From Arenicola marina (taxonomy: Eukaryota > Annelida > Polychaeta > Arenicolidae): a stretch of DNA of 64,000 nucleotides. This document shows, in pieces, positions 35,830 to 49,514 of the stretch. Under the pieces are notes generated by a model, which did no database searches, was not told the origin of the DNA, and saw only the letters and a program-made list of their open reading frames with translations. A program made the translations under genes and the position numbers. Location: contig OZ025261.1 of assembly GCA_964019135.1 (NCBI GenBank), positions 33,310,738 through 33,374,737 on the forward strand, written 5' to 3'. The first letter of the stretch is position 1. Every line of letters begins with the position of its first letter.

Positions 35830-36170
35830 TTGTTCCGGAAAAATATTTAAATGAAATCAAGCTAGGAAGTCATAGGGTTGCCCTTACACGACTCCGTTGC
35901 AGTACTCACAGATTAGCCATTGAAAAACAGAGACGTAAATTTGAACGATCCCAAAGAATACGTAAATATTGAAAAGAAAACAGGATTGTAGCTGAAGATG
36001 AATATCATTTCCTTATCATTTGGAAAAAATTTAAAGAAATCTGAAGTAGCTACCATGAATGTATCCGTCAAGGAGTTGTATCCTGGTTAAGTCATTAAGT
36101 GAAATGAATTCACAAAATCCAGAATTATTAAAGGATATCAGCGCGTTTGTACATAATGCAACACAGTTGC
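35830..36170 (+). pseudogene. CR1/L2-like LINE C-terminus relic (copy 3)
   Basis: It reads SHRVALTRLRCSTHRLAIEK, then a stop-containing continuation with IVAEDEYHFLIIWKKF. It is equivalent to 22905-23400. It is decayed but closer in sequence to the copies at 41930-42260 and 47950-48280. Confidence 0.65.
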
Positions 36171-38050
36171 ATGAACCTTCTCATTGTGTGTGTGTTATAT
36201 GTTTTATGTACGAAGGGTCCATGGCTTAAATATTACAATAAAGACTGCTACTTTGTCGACTAGGTGGCGTTGTCTCTATTGTCAGGACGGCAAAGTCTGT
36301 GATGTGAGGTTCGAACACTACCTGTGCAAATATCTTTTATTTCTATCTCTAACATGGCATCCCCTCTGCCTTGCCCGGGAGGTTAAACCTTCCTATTCTA
36401 AAGCCATTCCTATTACCGTCCTCCTTTCCTTCCCCTCTGTGTCTGAAATGCCCGGACGTGAAAAAGATTGATGACGTCACTTCAGACTGTCAGCAGCAGT
36501 CCATTGATGGCAACACGGGGACATTGTCCAATCAGACGCCAGGAAGAGGGGCAATCACACCCCGTCAGCGTGACACTCGAGACGCCCAAGGACACCGTGA
36601 CATTGGCTAAGCGTCCTGAGTGGCCCCCTGTCGCACGGTCCGTCTAGGCACCCTCGACAAACACGCCCTCCCACGGCAAACACCCATTGATTCCTATTGA
36701 CCAGATGTGAGCTGTGACAAGCCACGTAAGTCGGGAGACTGCCAGACACACAAAACCATCCCCTCCTGGGGTGGTGGCTCTCGTGTTAAAGGCAAGATAG
36801 CTGCCAGGGCGGGATGATGTCATTTTTCGATTTTTGTTATCGTGATTTGATCATTATTTCTAAATACGGAAATGCAAATTGGGAGTCACCATACCATTAG
36901 GAACAATGATGAGGACAGGATACGAGATCCCATCGATTTGGGTCTTATTATTGGTCCCAATCAGGCCGCATTATCAGTTCTTTAACATTACTATTGCATT
37001 GCTCTCTGTTTGGCTGTTTGTTTGGTCTTCAATGACAAGATGATATGGGGTCTTGTTTTTTTACATTGGACGAATGGTTCAGGTCTCACGGCATGCTGCA
37101 ACGGTCATTCGTTAAGACGGGTCCCTCACCCGAGCTAAGTGAAACTGCATCAGACTATGTTCCACATCCACATCCTTAAATATATATATATATATATATA
37201 TATGCCACCTTGCTCAATCATCCCATTTCATAAACATGGCAGCGCCACCTGGTGACTCAATGCCCGGATGTAATGAAATCCTGACAGCTAGTACCCTTAG
37301 TCGCCGCTAGGGGGTCGTCATATCCCAGACGTGATGACAGCAGTCGGCGAATAGTGAAGAATGACCCGGAGGGGTGACGGCCTCCGGTCGCCCCTCTGCT
37401 GGCGGCATCGCCCCCTCATCGCCCCTACCCAACCTCCTCCACCCACTCAACCCCCACCCCCACCACCACCGCACGTCAACCCAACTCACCCCAACGCACC
37501 TCACCGCACCTCAGCTTAACACACCCCACGCGCACCCGACATCTACCGCACCCCAACCCAAAGCCACCGCACCCCAACCCAAAGCCACCGCACCCTACCA
37601 CACCTCAACCCAACAGACCCCACCCCACCGCACCCGACATCTACCGCACCCCAACCCGTCCCCAACGCACCCCAACCCCCCGCTCCCTACTACACCTCAA
37701 CCACCCGACCCCACCCCACCCCACACCCCACCCCACCCACCCCACCCCACACCATCCCTTTCATTACCACTTCTTGCCAACCTTCCCTTCCCTTTCCCAC
37801 CCTATCCTTTCTCGCCCTGTTCAGCCCCTCTCTAACCTGCCCCACCCGTCCGCGTCCCAACCTCCCTCCTCCCTCCTCCCTCACCTGACAGTTACCTTCC
37901 CGTTATTAATCGTATCCTGTCCCCCCACTGTCGTATCATTTTTCTTTCCTTACATATCGTGTTCAGGGTTCATCAACACTGCCCCCCCCCCCCCCCACAC
38001 TCCCCCACCGCCACCTCCTTCCTTCTCTAACCGCCATCTCATTTCTTTAG

Positions 38051-38140
38051 GGCGCCCGATAGATAGCTCAGTGGGTTAGTGCGCTCGCATTGAGCTTTCT
38101 GGCCACGCGAGAGCCTGACGGCACGTGGTGGTTCACGCCC
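38051..38140 (+). ncRNA. tRNA-derived SINE-like relic (copy 3)
   Basis: tagctcagtgggttagtgcg is the A-box region; the B-box part is shortened (gtggttcacgccccgc). Confidence 0.4.
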
Positions 38141-41100
38141 CGCTGCGGTCATGTTTGTAGGGTCGCAGGATAAAGATCCCATGTCGTCTTTTACAAAGAG
38201 TAGGGGGGTTACCCTGGGGACATGGTTCCACTCTTCCCTTCCTTCTCTCATTGACGTGATATGACCAAAAGTGGTTAAAGCGTCTTGAATATACAAGCAA
38301 CAACCTGCTTCGTTCTCAAACGCCACCTCTGGTTCTCTTCTCCAGCCATACGTCTGCACCCTCCCCCTGTCCCTCTCCCTCCCCCTCACCTAACCTTCCC
38401 CATTCTTCCAGAATCTCCACGTCGCCTTCTTCCCAGGCCCCATAATCCACCGCTTCACCCTTCAATTTATCCTCTTTGTGATGCTGATGCAGGTGACGGA
38501 AGGTGGGGAAGCACTTCAGTCTCATCCTGCATTTACTGCCTCTGAGCTGGAGGCAAATCGACGATTTTTTACCACCGGCCCCTACACATGCTAGTCGCTT
38601 TTTACACGAACGCACCAGACTGCCCCCCCCCCCCCCTCCCGCCCACTCCACCCAAGATGGCCACCCACGGCCTCCTCACACATCTCCCTCTCAATAGCTG
38701 CAATCCCCTGACATTCTTCCACCTATAGCCTTACCAGCTCCCAAATCAGGTTTGTGAGCATTACGGCAAGTGACGAGATTCTCGCCTTGGTCCGACGAGA
38801 TGGAAGGCAATGTCATAATCCCAATTTCCCCCCTTGAGTGCTATCAATGCTGAGTGTTGGGTATCTGGACCAAAAATGCGGTGCAAAACCCCCAGATCGC
38901 CCTGACTGACGCCCCCGGTGACTCCGCGTGGTATGTGTTTGACCCCTCCCGCAGTCTAGACTCACTTGAGACAGATGCAAAATAACGCACAGCGACAACT
39001 CCACATGCCAATATCCCTCCTTCTCTCTTTCTCACATGTGCTATCTGTTTATATCTCTCTCTTTGTTTTCATCCCATTCTCAAGCGACTCAATCTTGTTC
39101 TCATATCATCCTTTTAATATTAACTTCTTTTTGTCCCTTTTTTTCTGCTCTTTTTTCTCTCTCATTCTGATTTGATGTTGCCTTCGTAGTGTGTGTCTTG
39201 TCTCAGTTGTCAACTCTTCGTGTGTGTCAATCTTATCGCTGGCGTACAAGCTGTCCTGTGCCTGTCAAACGACCGTCAAGAGAAGGAACCCTTTGGCGAG
39301 AGGATGCTAATTAATGGTTCAATTGGACAACCCTCATGGCCACGTGTCATCCCTTTACCCAGCCCTTCACCCTGTCTGGCACCGCGCCTTTAAAACTGCT
39401 CAGTCATTCACTTTACTGTGATTCTTATTGTTTTATTTGAATAAAACGTCATTTGGGTATTCTGTTCAATTGAAATTGCCGTGCACGTTGCGTGTTTGTA
39501 TGATTTTTTTGATTGAACATGTGTTTTTAATACGAATGTATCTAGATCCTAATTCCACATGAAAAACTATACTGACATTGGTGTCGCTCTCACTCTCGCC
39601 CTGCTTAAAGTTATCTCCTTCAGGATCTCTCAATTCTAATATTGATCGCTCGCTCTCACAAGAACACGCACCCTCACCCCCTCTACCCAACTCAGTCCCA
39701 CATACTCCACTCACCCTGGTCTTTGTGGTACTTCTGTTCCAGACATGGAAGCGAATGTCCACCCCTACCGACCATCCCACCCCGTTCTTACCGCCGATGC
39801 CGCCCGGCTACCCCATTACCTCGTTTTTTAACCGCTGCGCGTAGCAGCCATTGAATCCATTAAAACTGACCCAATTTGCGTTTCACATTGCCCGGTAAAC
39901 CTATCGTTGAAGGGGTTTGGATGTGATGACGGCTACAAGCGGCGCGACGTCGTTTGGTTACATGACTGCCATGCGTGAAGTTGAATCTGCACATCAGTCA
40001 CGTGTAATGTCAGGTACAAATAGGAAAGAACGTCAGGAGCGGTTTGTAGCTTTAATGCCGTGTTTACCGTGAAGGCGTGGTCAGGCGTCCGAACAAGGAT
40101 CGGTATTGAAAGAAAAATCGATAAACTACGTGATAATGGTAATCGTGACTTTCCCGATACGAGTTAGCCACAACCTTGAGTAAGGTCATGCGTTAGGGGA
40201 TAGACACAACAGGCGATCTACGATGTAGCCACAATGGTTGGACAGCCATAATGGCCCATTCACCACCACCATATTGAGCAGCCTCCACACTCATCACTGG
40301 GATTGGATGGTTTTCTTTTTCGATTATTACAAGATCGACAATGTGAAGTACTTCATCCGCGGTAGTAGAGTTTAAGTGCTCCATCCGTCAGGTGTTGAAC
40401 CAAACAGCGACTAAACACGTTCAGCATCGATCGTGTAGAGACCTGCTGAAGCAAAAACTGTGATCGCACGCTATAATGGTACAGTAGTCTGGGAATACAG
40501 CTCCATCGGGTAGACCAGCGCCACTGGGAGGAGGGTGGAGAGGTGGGAGGCGGGGGTTACCACAAGGCACGTGACACAATCATCCAGAGCGGTTAACATT
40601 ACATTCTATCATGCCTCCGCCTATCAGAAATCTGTTTACAACTTCTCGAATGACGCCCTGGAGGGAGTAATGTTCTCTCCACAGGTCAATTCATCTTCCT
40701 CCGCCGTGAAGAGCTCCAGGAGACGGCTCACATCTGTCGGTTGCAATGGACCCATCCATCATTGAAATAGTCCCTTAAAAAGAGAAGATTTCACTTCGCG
40801 GTGTAGGAATACTGTAGGAACAAAAGATTTGCAAGAAATCTATCCGTCTTGGGAGAAAACTCAGCATATTAAAAATGGATTACTGGACGAGGCGGTATTC
40901 ATCTATTGTCGCTCGGGGAGTAAGTTCACAAGCTGGCTAGACAAGTGTCCTCCGGGCATGGCGTGATGAAGCTGTTCAAGCGCCCAAAACATGTTTTTTT
41001 GTCTCAGGTGGTACTTACGAGACGCCCAGGGTGATGCGCTGAGAGGTATCCGCGGAAAAAGTAGTGCCCTTGATAATTAAAAACGGAAGGTAAGTCTAGG

Positions 41101-41511
41101 TTGTCTGAAGCGCAGAGTAAAGAGCAGGGATTTCAGCCTAAGCAGACCTGAAGCTAGGATGACACAAAACACATGAAGGCGGCAAGTTGGGCCAGAAAAC
41201 CTCTTGGGACAGTGAAATGGGACAAAACGTGATGCAAATGCAAATGCTGGGCTTTGAAACCACGACCTGGTGATTTATTATTCGCCCTGCTAACCAACTG
41301 AATTAGGGAGGCTTTGCACGGCTAGGATGGGAGCCATGACATCGCCGGGCTAGACCGGAAATCAGAATGACATCTGGGCCAGTAAAACCGAAATTAAACA
41401 AAATTAAACTAAACCCCCGAGTTGTAATACATAAGTGGCGCTGTCAGCAGTTGACAATGTGGTTACATATCGCCTTTTAAGAAATGGTGTTAATTTGTTT
41501 CCAAGTGCAAT

Positions 41512-43271
41512 GACGTTGCAAAGCCAGCGCGGTAGAAAGCACTATTGACCTCAACCGGTCTGTGATTCTGCATCCGTTTATTTGGTTGATACAATTATTA
41601 GGTAGATAATATATATATTACTGTCAGAGTCACGGTGTGTTTCCTAAGGTCTCCGGATTCATAGTAAAGCTTGAGCGCCATTTATGCATAAAACAACAAA
41701 TTGCGGTAAAGAATAATACAATTTTGGCTTTCAGAAACGAGTGGTTCAATGTTCTGTGAATGTCCTTCTTTTATAGCCTTGTATTAATTATAATGAGCCT
41801 ATTGTAACCATTATACTCTTATACTGTGCACTTTGTATGTCAGACTATTATTCGAATGTATGCATTTTTTTTTGAACCAATAAACTAAAAAGCTAAAAAA
41901 AATATATAAGTCTCTTCCTGTTCCGAAAAAATATTTAAATGAAATCAAGCCACAGAAGTCATAGGGTTGCCCTTACACGACTCCGTTGCATTACTCACAG
42001 ATTATCCATTGAAAAACAAAGACGTAAATTTGAACGATCCCAAAGAATACGTAAATATTGAAAAGAAAACAGGATTGTAGCTGAAGATGAATATCATTTC
42101 CTTATCATTTGGAAAAAATATAAAGAAATCTGAAGTAGCTACCATGAATGCATCCGTCACAGAGTTGTATCTTGGTTAAGTCATTAAGTGAAATGAAATC
42201 ACAAAATCTAGAATTATTAAAGGATATCGGCGCGTTTGGACATAATGCAACACAGTTGCATGAACCTTCTCATTGTGTGTGTGTTATATGTTTTATGTAC
42301 GAAGGGTCCATGGCTTAAATATTACAATAAAGACTGCTACTTTGTCGACTAGGTGGCGTTATCTCTATTGTTAGGACGGCAAAGTCTATGATGTGAGGTT
42401 CGAACACTACCTGTGCAAATATCTTTTATTTCTATCTCTAACATGGCATCCCCTCTGCCTTGCCCGGGAGGTTAAACCTTCCTATTCTAAAGCCATTCCT
42501 ATTACCGTCCTCCTTTCCTTCCCCTCTGTGTCTGAAATGCCCGGACGTGAAAAAGATTGATGACGTCACTTCAGACTGTCAGCAGCAGCCTATTGATGGC
42601 AACACGGGGACATTGTCCAATCAGACGCCAGGAAGAGAGGCAATCACACCCCGTCAACGCGCCCCTCGAGACGCCCAAGGACACCGTGACATTGGCTAAG
42701 CGTCCTGAGTGGCCCCCTGTCGCACGGTCCGTCTGGGCACCCTCGACAAACACGCCCTGCCACGGCAAACACCCATTGATTCCTATTGACCAGATGTGAG
42801 CTGTGACAAGCCACGTAAGTCGGGAGACTGCCAGACACACAAAACCATCCCCTCCTGGGGTGGTGGCTCTCGTGTTAAAGGCAAGATAGCTGCCAGGGCG
42901 GGATGGTGTCATTTTTCGAATTTTTTTTTTCGTTATTTGATCATTATTTCTAAATACCAAAATTATTAGTGGGAGTCAACATATCATTAAGAACAATGAT
43001 GAGAACATGATACGAGATCCCATCGATTTGGGTCTTATTATTGGTCCCAATCAGGCCTCATTATCAGTTCTTTAACATTACTATTGCATTGCTCTCTGTT
43101 TGGCTGTTTGTTTGGTCTTCAATGACAAGATGATATGGGGTCTTGTTTTTTTACATTGGACGAATGGTTCAGGTCTCACGGCATGCTGCAACGGTCATTC
43201 GTTAAGACGGGTCCCTCACCCGAGCTAAGTGAAACTGCATCAGACTATGTTCCACATCCACATCCTTAAAA

Positions 43272-43316
<45 letters not shown>

Positions 43317-46300
43317 ACCTTGCTCAATCATCCCATTTCATAAACATGGCAGCGCCACCTGGTGACTCAATGCCCGGATGTAATGAAATCCTGACAGCTA
43401 GTACCCTTAGTCGCCGCTAGGGGGTCGTCATATCCCAGACGTGATGACAGCAGTCGGCGAATAGTGAAGAATGACCCGGAGGGGTGACGGCCTCCGGTCG
43501 CCCCTCTGCTGGCGGCATCGCCTCCTCATCGCCCCTACCCAACCTCCTCCACCCACTCAACCCCCACCCCCACCACCACCGCACGTCAACCCAACTCACC
43601 CCAACGCACCTCACCGCACCTCAGCTTAACACACCCCACCGCACCCGACATCTACCGCACCCCAACCCGTCCCCAACGCACCCCAACCCCCCGCTCCCTA
43701 CTACACCTCAACCACCCGACCCCACCCCACCGCACACCCCACCCCACCGACCCCACCCCACACCATCCCTTTCATTACCACTTCTTGCCAACCTTCCCTT
43801 CCCTTTCCCACCCTATCCCTTCTCGCCCTGTTCAGCCCCACTCTAACCTGCCCCACCCGTCCGCGTCCCAACCTCCCTCCTCTCTCCTCCCTCACCTGAC
43901 AGTTACCTTCCCGTTATTAATCGTATCCTGTCCCCCCACTGTCGTATCATTTTTCTTTCCTTACATATCGTGTTCAGGGTTCATCAACACTGCCCCCCCC
44001 CCCCCCCCACACTCCCCCACCGCCACCTCCTTCCTTCTCTAACCGCCATCTCATTTCTTTAGGGCGCCCGATAGATAGCTCAATGGGTTATGTCTTTATA
44101 CTTTTTGTCCCCTATGCTCGCATTGAGCTTTATGGCCACGCGAGAGCCTGACGGCACGTGGTGGTTCACGCCCCGCTGCGGTCATGTTTGTAGGGTCGCA
44201 GGATAAAGATCCCATGTCGTCTTTTACAAGAGTAGGGGGGTTACCCTGGGGACATGGTTCCACTCTTCCCTTCCTTCTCTCATTGACGTGATATGACCAA
44301 AAGTGGTTAAAGCGTCTTGAATATACAAGCAACAACCTGCTTCGTTCTCAAACGCCACCTCTGGTTCTCTTCTCCAGCCATACGTCTGCACCCTCCCCCT
44401 GTCCCTCTCCCTCCCCCTCACCCAACCTTCCCCATTCTTCCAGAATCTCCACGTCGCCTTCTTCCCAGGCCCCATAATCCACCGCTTCACCCTTCAATTT
44501 ATCCTCTTTGTGATGCTGATGCAGGTGACGGAAGGTGGGGAAGCACTTCAGTCTCATCCTGCATTTACTGCCTCAGAGCTGGATGCAAATCGACGATTTT
44601 TTACCACCGGCCCCTACACATGCTAGTCGCTTTTTACACGAACGCACCAGACCGCCCCCCCCCCCCCTCCCGCCCACTTCACCCAAGATGGCCACCCACG
44701 GCCTCCTCACACAGCTCCCTCTCAATAGCTGCAATCCCCTGACATTCTTCCACCTATAGCCTTACCAGCTCCCAAATCAGGTTTGTGAGCATTACGGCAA
44801 ATGACGAGATTCTCGCCTTGGTCCGACGAGATGGAAGGCAATGTCATAATCCCAATTTCCCCCCTTGAGTGCTATCAATGCTGAGTGTTGGGTATCTGGA
44901 CCAAAAATGCGGTGCAAAAACCCCAGATCGCCCTGACTGACGCCCCCGGTGACTCCGCGTGGTATGTGTTTGACCCCTCCCGCAGTCTAGACTCACTTGA
45001 GACAGATGCAAAATAACGCACAGCGACAACTCCACATGCCACTATCCCTCCTTCTCTCTTTCTCACATGTGCTATCTGTTTATATCTCTCTCTTTGTTTT
45101 CATCCCATTCTCAAGCGACTCAATCTTGTTCTCATATCATCCTTTTAATATTAACTTCTTTTTGTCCCTTTCTTTCTGCTCTTTTTTCTCTCTCATTCTG
45201 ATTTGATGTTGCCTTCGTAGTGTGTGTCTTGTCTCAGTTGTCAACTCTTCGTGTGTGTCAATCTTATCGCTGGCGTACAAGCTGTCCTGTGCCTGTCAAA
45301 CGACCGTCAAGAGAAGGAACCCTTTGGCGAGAGGATGCTAATTAATGGTTCAATTAGACAACCCTCATGGCCAAGTGTCACCCCTTTACCCAGCCCCTCA
45401 CCCTGTCTGGCACCGCGCCTGTAAAACTGCTCAGTCATTCACTTTACTGTGATTCTTATTGTTTTATTTGAATAAAACGTCATTTGGGTATTCTGTTCAA
45501 TTGAAATTGCCGTGCACGTTGCGTGTTTGTATGATTTTTTGGATTGAACATGTGTTTTTAAATACGTATGTATCTAGATCCTAATTCCACATGAAAAACT
45601 GTACTGAGACATTGGTGTCGCTCTCACTCTCGCCCTGCTTAAAGTTATCTCCTTCAGAATCTCTCAATTCTAATATTGATCGCTCGCTCTCACGAGAACA
45701 CGCACCCCCACCCCCTCTACCCAACTCAGTCCCACATACTCAACTCACCCTGGTCTTTGCGGTACTTCTGTTCCAGACATGAAAGCGAATGTCCACCCAT
45801 ACCGACCATCCCACCCCGTTCTTACCGCCGATGCCGCCCGGCTACCCCATTACCTCGTTTTTTAACCGCTGCGCGTAGCAGCCATTGAATCCATTAAAAC
45901 TGACCCAATTTGCGTTTCACATTGCCCGGTAAACCTATCGTTGAAGGGGTTTGGATGTGATGACGGCTACAAGCGGCGCGACGTCGTTTGGTTACATGAC
46001 TGCCATGCGTGAAGCTGAATCTGCACATCAGTCACGTGTAATGTCAGGTACAAATGGGAAAGAACGTCAGGAGCGGTTAGTGGTTTTATTGCCGTGTTTA
46101 CCGTGAAGGCGTGGTCAGGCGTCCGAACAAGGATCGGTATTGAAAGAAAAATCGATCAACTACTTTCCCGATACGAGTTAGCCACAACCTTGAGTAAGGT
46201 CATGCGTTAGGGGATAGACACAACAGGTGATCTACGATGTAGCCACAATGGTTGGACAGCCATAATGGCCCATTCACCACCACCATATTGAGCAGCCTCC

Positions 46301-47526
46301 ACACTCATCACTGGGATTGGATGGTTTTCTTTTTCGATTATTACAAGATCGACAATGTGAAGTAATTCATCCGCGGTAGTAGAGTTTAAGTGCTCCATCC
46401 GTCACGTGTTGAACCAAACAGCGACTAAACACGTTCAGCAGCGATCGTGTAGAGATCTGCTGAAGCAAAAACTGTGATCGCACGCTATAATGGTACAGTA
46501 GTCTGGGAATACAGCTCCATCGGGTAGACCAGCGCCACTGGGAGGAGGGTGGAGAGGTGGGAGGAGGGGGTTACCACAAGGCACGTGACACAATCATCCA
46601 GAGCGGTTAACATTACATTCTATCATGCCTCCGCCTATCAGAAATCTGTTTACAACGTTTCGAATGACGCCCTTGAGGGAGTAATGTTCTCTCCACAGGT
46701 CAATTCATCTTCCTCCGCCGTGAAGAGCTCCAGGAGACGGCTCACATCTGTCGGGTGCAATGGACCCATCCATCATTGAAATAGTCCCTTAAAAAGAGAA
46801 GATTTCACTTCGCGGTGTAGGAATACTGTAGGAACAAAAGATTTGCAAGAAATCTATCCGTCTTGGGAGAAAACTCAGCATATTAAAAATGGATTACTGG
46901 ACGAGGCGGTATTCATCTATTGTCGCTCGGGGAGTAAGTTCACAAGCTGGCTAGACAAGTGTCCTCCGGGCATGGCGTGATGAAGCTGTTCAAGCGCCCA
47001 AAACATGTTTTTTTGTCTCAGGTGGTACTTACGAGACGCCCAGGGTGATGCGCTGAGAGGTATCCGCGGAAAAAGTAGTGCCCTTGATCATTAAAACCGG
47101 ATGGTAAGTCTAGGTCGTCTGAAGCGCAGAGTAAAGAGCAGGGATTTCAGCCTAAGCAGACCTGAAGCTAGGATGACACAAAACACATGAAGGCGGCAAG
47201 TTGGGCCAGGAAACCTCTTGGGACAGTGAAATGGGACAAAACATGATGCCACTGCAGATGCTGGGGTTCGAAACCACGACCTGGTGATGTATTATTCGCC
47301 CTGCTAACCAACTGAATTAGGGAGGCTTTGCACGGCTAGGATGGGAGCCATGACATGGCCGGGATAGACCGGAAATCAGAATGACATCTGGGCCAGTAAA
47401 ACCGAAATTAAACAAAATTAAACTAAACCCCCGAGTTGTAATACATAAGTGGCGCTGTCAGCAGTTGACAATGTGGTTACATATCGCCTTTTAAGAAATG
47501 GTGTTAATTTGTTTCCAAGTGCAATG
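41512..47526. repeat. 6-kb macrosatellite, copy 4 (complete, 6015 bp)
   Basis: Bounded by gttgcaaagccagcgcggta at about 41516 and 47531, this is the best complete unit. It has every block of copy 3 except the young LINE and the 159-base segment. Open frames such as 46549-46779 and 46207-46398 (minus) recur in copies 2-4, but only because the copies are nearly identical; they have no recognisable product. Confidence 0.9.
44063..44175 (+). ncRNA. tRNA-derived SINE-like relic (copy 4), disrupted
   Basis: The A-box region tagctcaatgggtta is followed by about 24 extra bases (tgtctttatactttttgtcc) absent from copies 1-3, then by the common 'gctcgcattgagctt' and the B-box remnant. Confidence 0.4.
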
Positions 47527-49314
47527 ACGTTGCAAAGCCAGCGCGGTAAAAAGCACTATTGACATCAACCGGTCTGTGATTCTGCATCCGTTTATTTGGT
47601 TGATACAATTATTAGGTAGATAATATATATATTACTGTCAGAGTCACGGTGTGTTTCCTAAGGTCTCCGGATTCATAGTAAAGCTTGAGCGCCATTTATG
47701 CATAAAACAACAAATTGCGGTAAAGAATAATACAATTTTGGCTTTCAGAAACGAGTGGTTCAATGTTCTGTGAATGTCCTTCTTTTATAGCCTTGTACTA
47801 ATTATAATGAGCCTATTGTAACCATTATACTCTTATACTGTGCACTTTGTATGTCAGACTATTATTCGAATGTATGCATTTTTTTTGGAACCAATAAACT
47901 AAAAAGCTAAAAAAAAATATATAAGTCTCTTCCTGTTCCGAAAAAATATTTAAATGAAATCAAGCACAGAAGTCATAGGGTTGCCCTTACACGACTCCGT
48001 TGCAGTACTCACAGATTAGCCATTGAAAAACAAAGACGTAAATTTGAACGATCCCAAAGAGTACGTAAATATTGCAAAGAAAATATGATTGTAGCTGAAG
48101 ATGAATATCATTTCCTTATCATTTGGAAAAAAATATAAAGAAATCTGAGGTAGCTACCATGAATGTATCCGTCACAGAGTTGTATCTTGGTTAAGTCATT
48201 AAGTTAAATGAATTCACAAAATCTAGAATTATTAAAGGATATCGGCGCGTTTGGACATAATGCGACACAGTTGCATGAACCTTCTCATTGTGTGTGTGTT
48301 ATATGTTTTATGTACGAAGGGTCCATGGCTTAAATATTACAATAAAAACTGCTACTTTGTCGACTAGGTGGCGTTGTCTCTTTTGTCAGGACGGCAAAGT
48401 CTGTGATGTGAGGTTCGAACACCACCTGTCCAAATATCTGTTATTTCTATCTCTAACATGGCATCCCCTCTGCCTTGCCCGGGAGGTTAAACCTTCCTAT
48501 TCTAAAGCCATTCCTATTACCGCCCTTCTTTCCTTCCCCTCTGTGTCTGAAATGCCCGGACGTGAAAAAGATTGATGACGTCACTTCAGACTGTCAGCAG
48601 CAGCCCATTGATGGCAACACGGGGACATTGTCCAATCAGACGCCAGGAAGAGAGGCAATCACACCCCGTCAGCGTGTCCCACGAGACGCCCAAGGACACC
48701 GTGACATTGGCTAAGCGTCCTGAGTGGCCCCCTGTCGCACGGTCCGTCTGGGTACCCTCGACAAACACGCCCTCCCACGGCAAACACCCATTGATTCCTA
48801 TTGACCAGATGTGAGCTGTGACAAGCCGCGTTAGTCGGGAGACCGTCTGACACACAAAACCACCCCCTCCCGGGGTGGGTGTTCTCGTGTTAAAGGCAAG
48901 ACACCTGCCAGGGTGGGATGGGATTTCCCTTTATATGCGAGTCAACTGTCTCAGTTTTTCGATCTTTTTCATGATTAGATCATTATTTCTAAATACCAAA
49001 ATGATTAGTGGGAGTCAACATATCATTAAGAACAATGATGAGAACATGATACCAGATCCCATCGATTTGGGTCTTATTATTGGCTCCAATCAGGCTACAT
49101 TATCAGTCCTTTTAGCATTATTATTGCATTGCTCTCTGTTTGGTTAAACATACATTCTATTTTTGTAGGATTAGATAATATGGGTTTTGTTTTTTACACT
49201 AGACGAATGGTCCAGGTCTCACGTTATGCTATGACGTTCATTCGTTAAGAGGGGCCCTTCAACTGAGCCGGGTGAAACTGCAGCAGACTGTATTCCACAC
49301 CCACATCCTTAAAG
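47527..49314. repeat. 6-kb macrosatellite, copy 5 (truncated)
   Basis: It follows copy 4 up to 'cacatccttaaaga' at about 49314 and then changes to unrelated sequence, exactly at the site where other copies have (TA)n or the palindrome. It includes the L1/Tx1-like relic (47600-47925) and the CR1-like relic (47950-48280). Its last 450 bases resemble copy 2 more than copies 3 and 4. Confidence 0.9.
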
Positions 49315-49343
49315 ACCGTACAAATTTCAAAGTGACCGCGATT

Positions 49344-49421
49344 GGGTACATTATGACAACCTGCTGGCAGGGTACATTATGACAACCTGCTGGCAGGTTA
49401 CATTATGACCAACTGTTCCGT
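49344..49421. repeat. 26-bp tandem repeat, about 2.6 copies
   Basis: gggtacattatgacaacctg with ctggca is repeated, the last copy partial. Confidence 0.85.
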
Positions 49422-49514
49422 TCTCTTATGACCTTCTTTCATTCACTGTCGACTTGGTTGAGCCGTGAATTACTGTAAATAATATTAACGGGTAAGATAC
49501 AGCCTGGGGAAACA

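Larger units (their letters stand above)
33801..41511. repeat. 6-kb macrosatellite, copy 3 (with LINE insertions)
   Basis: This unit is enlarged to 7.7 kb by the young LINE at 34061-35479. Without it, the length is about 6.3 kb. The remainder follows copy 4 closely through the CR1-like relic (35830-36170), (TA)n (37180-37203), C/A-rich tract, SINE-like relic (38051-38140) and right half (39540-41510). It retains 33890-34048, which is deleted in copies 4 and 5. Confidence 0.9.

Noticed and set aside
46207..46779. Small conserved proteins repeated in macrosatellite copies 2-4
   Set aside because: Conservation reflects recent duplication of the whole unit; copy 1 has frameshifts, and no domain or codon-biased substitution pattern is evident.
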